Shown: positions 62,869 through 64,000 of the stretch, piece after piece
Numbering within the stretch: position 1 is the first letter of the stretch
How the letters are laid out: the number at the start of each line of letters is the position of its first letter
Assembly (NCBI RefSeq): GCF_014174215.1
Contig: NZ_JABEQL010000016.1
Location: 37,158-101,157, forward strand
Length of the DNA stretch: 64,000 nt
Direction: 5' to 3'
Source: Gluconacetobacter tumulicola
Lineage (GTDB): Bacteria > Pseudomonadota > Alphaproteobacteria > Acetobacterales > Acetobacteraceae
Made by a program: the position numbers and the translations under genes
Notes under the pieces: model-generated
What the model saw: the letters and a program-made list of their open reading frames with translations, nothing else
The model's database searches: none
Told to the model about the DNA's origin: nothing

Positions 62869-63760
62869 ATGACCCCTTCATCTCCCAACGCCGCCAACGC
62901 CGGCACCTTCACAATCGGCGGCGATCTCGCCGTTCATCGGCTTGGTTTCGGGGCCATGCGCATCACCGGCAAAGGCATATGGGGACCGCCCGCCGATCAT
63001 GACGAAGCCATCCGCACGCTGAAGCGTCTCCCCCGAACTCGGCGTCAACTTCATCGACACCGCCGATTCCTATGGTCCGGATGTCTCGGAATGGCTGATC
63101 AGGGAGGCTCTCCATCCCTATCCCAAGGGCCTCGTGATCGCCACGAAGGGCGGTCTTACCCGTTCGGGACCAGACATCTGGAAGCCGGTCGGGCGGCCGG
63201 AATACCTCCTCCAGCAGGTGCATAAGAGCCTGCGCAACCTCGGCGTCGAGCAGATCGATCTGTGGCAGTTGCACCGGATCGACCCCAGGGTCCCGGCGGA
63301 CGAGCAGTTCGATGCGGTCCGGTCCTTCATCGATCAGAAACTGATCCGTCATGCGGGACTGAGCGAGGTTTCCGTCGAAAACATCAAGGCGGCCTCGAAA
63401 TTCTTTGACGTCGCGACCGTCCAGAACCGCTACAATCTCGTCGATCGCACCAGCGAGGACGTGCTCGACTACTGCACGGCGCAGAACATCGGGTTCATCC
63501 CCTGGTTTCCCCTCGCCGCCGGCGACCTCGCGAAGCCGGGCTCAATTCTGGACACCATGGCAGGGAAATACGGCGCCCATCCCAGCCAGATCGCACTGGC
63601 ATGGGTCCTGAAACGCAGTCCGGTGATGCTGCCAATCCCCGGGACCTCGCAGGTCGCACATCTGGAGCAGAACGCCGCCGCCGCCAGCCTCACGCTATCC
63701 GACGAAGATTTTGCGGCATTGGACTCAGAAGGACGAAAGGCGTTTCAGTCAACGCGGTAG
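62869..63760 (+). pseudogene. aldo/keto reductase with a +1 frameshift
   Basis: The first frame gives [20 protein letters not shown], then [20 protein letters not shown]; at the C5 run 63030-63034 the frame changes to [20 protein letters not shown] and continues with [21 protein letters not shown] and IPWFPLA to the stop. With four C the reading frame would be open for about 296 residues. The catalytic Asp/Tyr (DTADSYG) and Lys (TKGG) are kept. Either a recent loss or a sequencing error. GGAACGAG precedes the ATG. Confidence 0.8.
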
Positions 63761-63950
63761 GGGAGCGCTCCCGGACAGTCGCAGTCCCAGCGCCGAAAGG
63801 CCGGGGGACCGTCCGGGCACGCTTTGCAGAGGTGGCCCCCGTTTTTTGGACAGGTGGTTAGAGCGGAATTCGACCTGAGTGAATTTTTTGGGGTACCCAA
63901 GCGGGCGTATTTGTGATTCAACATGATGGCCGGATGGGAGGCCGGCGGTC
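63761..63950. mobile_element. junction region with probable IS ends
   Basis: No gene fits. GTGGCCCCCGTTTTTTGGAC (63832-63851) looks like a terminal repeat of an IS3-like element, followed at 63870-63900 by a GAATTTTTTGGGGTACCC stretch just ahead of an IS630-type gene. The ends cannot be defined without the sequence beyond 64000. Confidence 0.4.
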
Positions 63951-64000
63951 ATGTCGAAAGCTCTGTCGGTGGATCTTCGTAGCCGTGTTCTGGCTGCGGT
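63951..64000 (+). CDS. IS630-family transposase, N-terminal start (truncated by window)
   Basis: The last 50 bases encode MSKALSVDLRSRVLAA, the typical opening of IS630-type transposases and their HTH domain. The rest lies outside the window. Confidence 0.65.
   Translation, partial: MSKALSVDLRSRVLAA

Overview
The window is a GC-rich chromosomal segment, most likely from an acetic acid bacterium (Acetobacteraceae, Gluconacetobacter-like). This is inferred from the alphaproteobacterial gene set: C-minus bL36, a DUF3035 lipoprotein, a NadQ/NrtR regulator, a sorbosone-dehydrogenase-like oxidase and an OprB porin. No rRNA, prophage or CRISPR array is present. About 85% is dense coding sequence with many 4-bp stop/start overlaps.

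Layout. 1-2.5 kb: partial FHS-family sugar transporter, a small membrane protein, and the divergent amino-acid exporter/regulator pair argO-argP. 2.5-6.1 kb: a solitary nuoM and mutL. 6.2-15.8 kb: a long minus-strand block (TPR protein, recX, CHAP lipoprotein, tatA, mtnB-mtnD-mtnC, ribF, ileS, lspA, DUF3035 lipoprotein) closed by a terminator; bL36 lies just upstream. 15.8-18.3 kb: oxyR divergent from ahpC-ahpD. 18.4-22.8 kb: tRNA-Asp, a sorbosone dehydrogenase-like protein, a tyrosine phosphatase and a large FtsX-type permease without an ATPase gene. 22.8-27.3 kb: NAD biosynthesis operon nadA-nadB-nadC with a palindromic operator and the nadQ/nrtR regulator. 28.3-35.8 kb: a sulfate uptake block, two tandem OprP-type porins followed by a Tat-exported sulfate-binding protein and CysT-CysW-CysA. 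36-43 kb: isocitrate lyase, a CoA-acylating (methyl)malonate-semialdehyde dehydrogenase, an MHS-family transporter, an iron alcohol dehydrogenase and a divergent LysR regulator; together they suggest a C3-compound catabolic module feeding acetyl-CoA into the glyoxylate shunt. 44-47.6 kb: a Met-rich, copper-type TonB receptor with DUF2946 and YfdX proteins. 48-54 kb: ung, pirin/LysR, a truncated EAL gene, an FUSC exporter, LysR and an unknown secreted protein.

From about 54.8 kb the window looks accessory: a decayed IS1595-family transposase next to a Rieske-oxygenase-like scrap, an OprB porin/MFS pair, then a TetR-controlled cluster (DHA1 MFS exporter, SDR, SRPBCC protein, BdcA-like SDR, frameshifted aldo/keto reductase), ending in the start of an IS630-type transposase.

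Non-coding structure worth attention includes two families of short dispersed repeats, mostly at gene 3' ends, and several strong palindromes: in front of nadA, in front of aceA, between the iron-ADH and its LysR gene, between argO and argP, and a 15-bp motif shared by two promoters of the TetR cluster.
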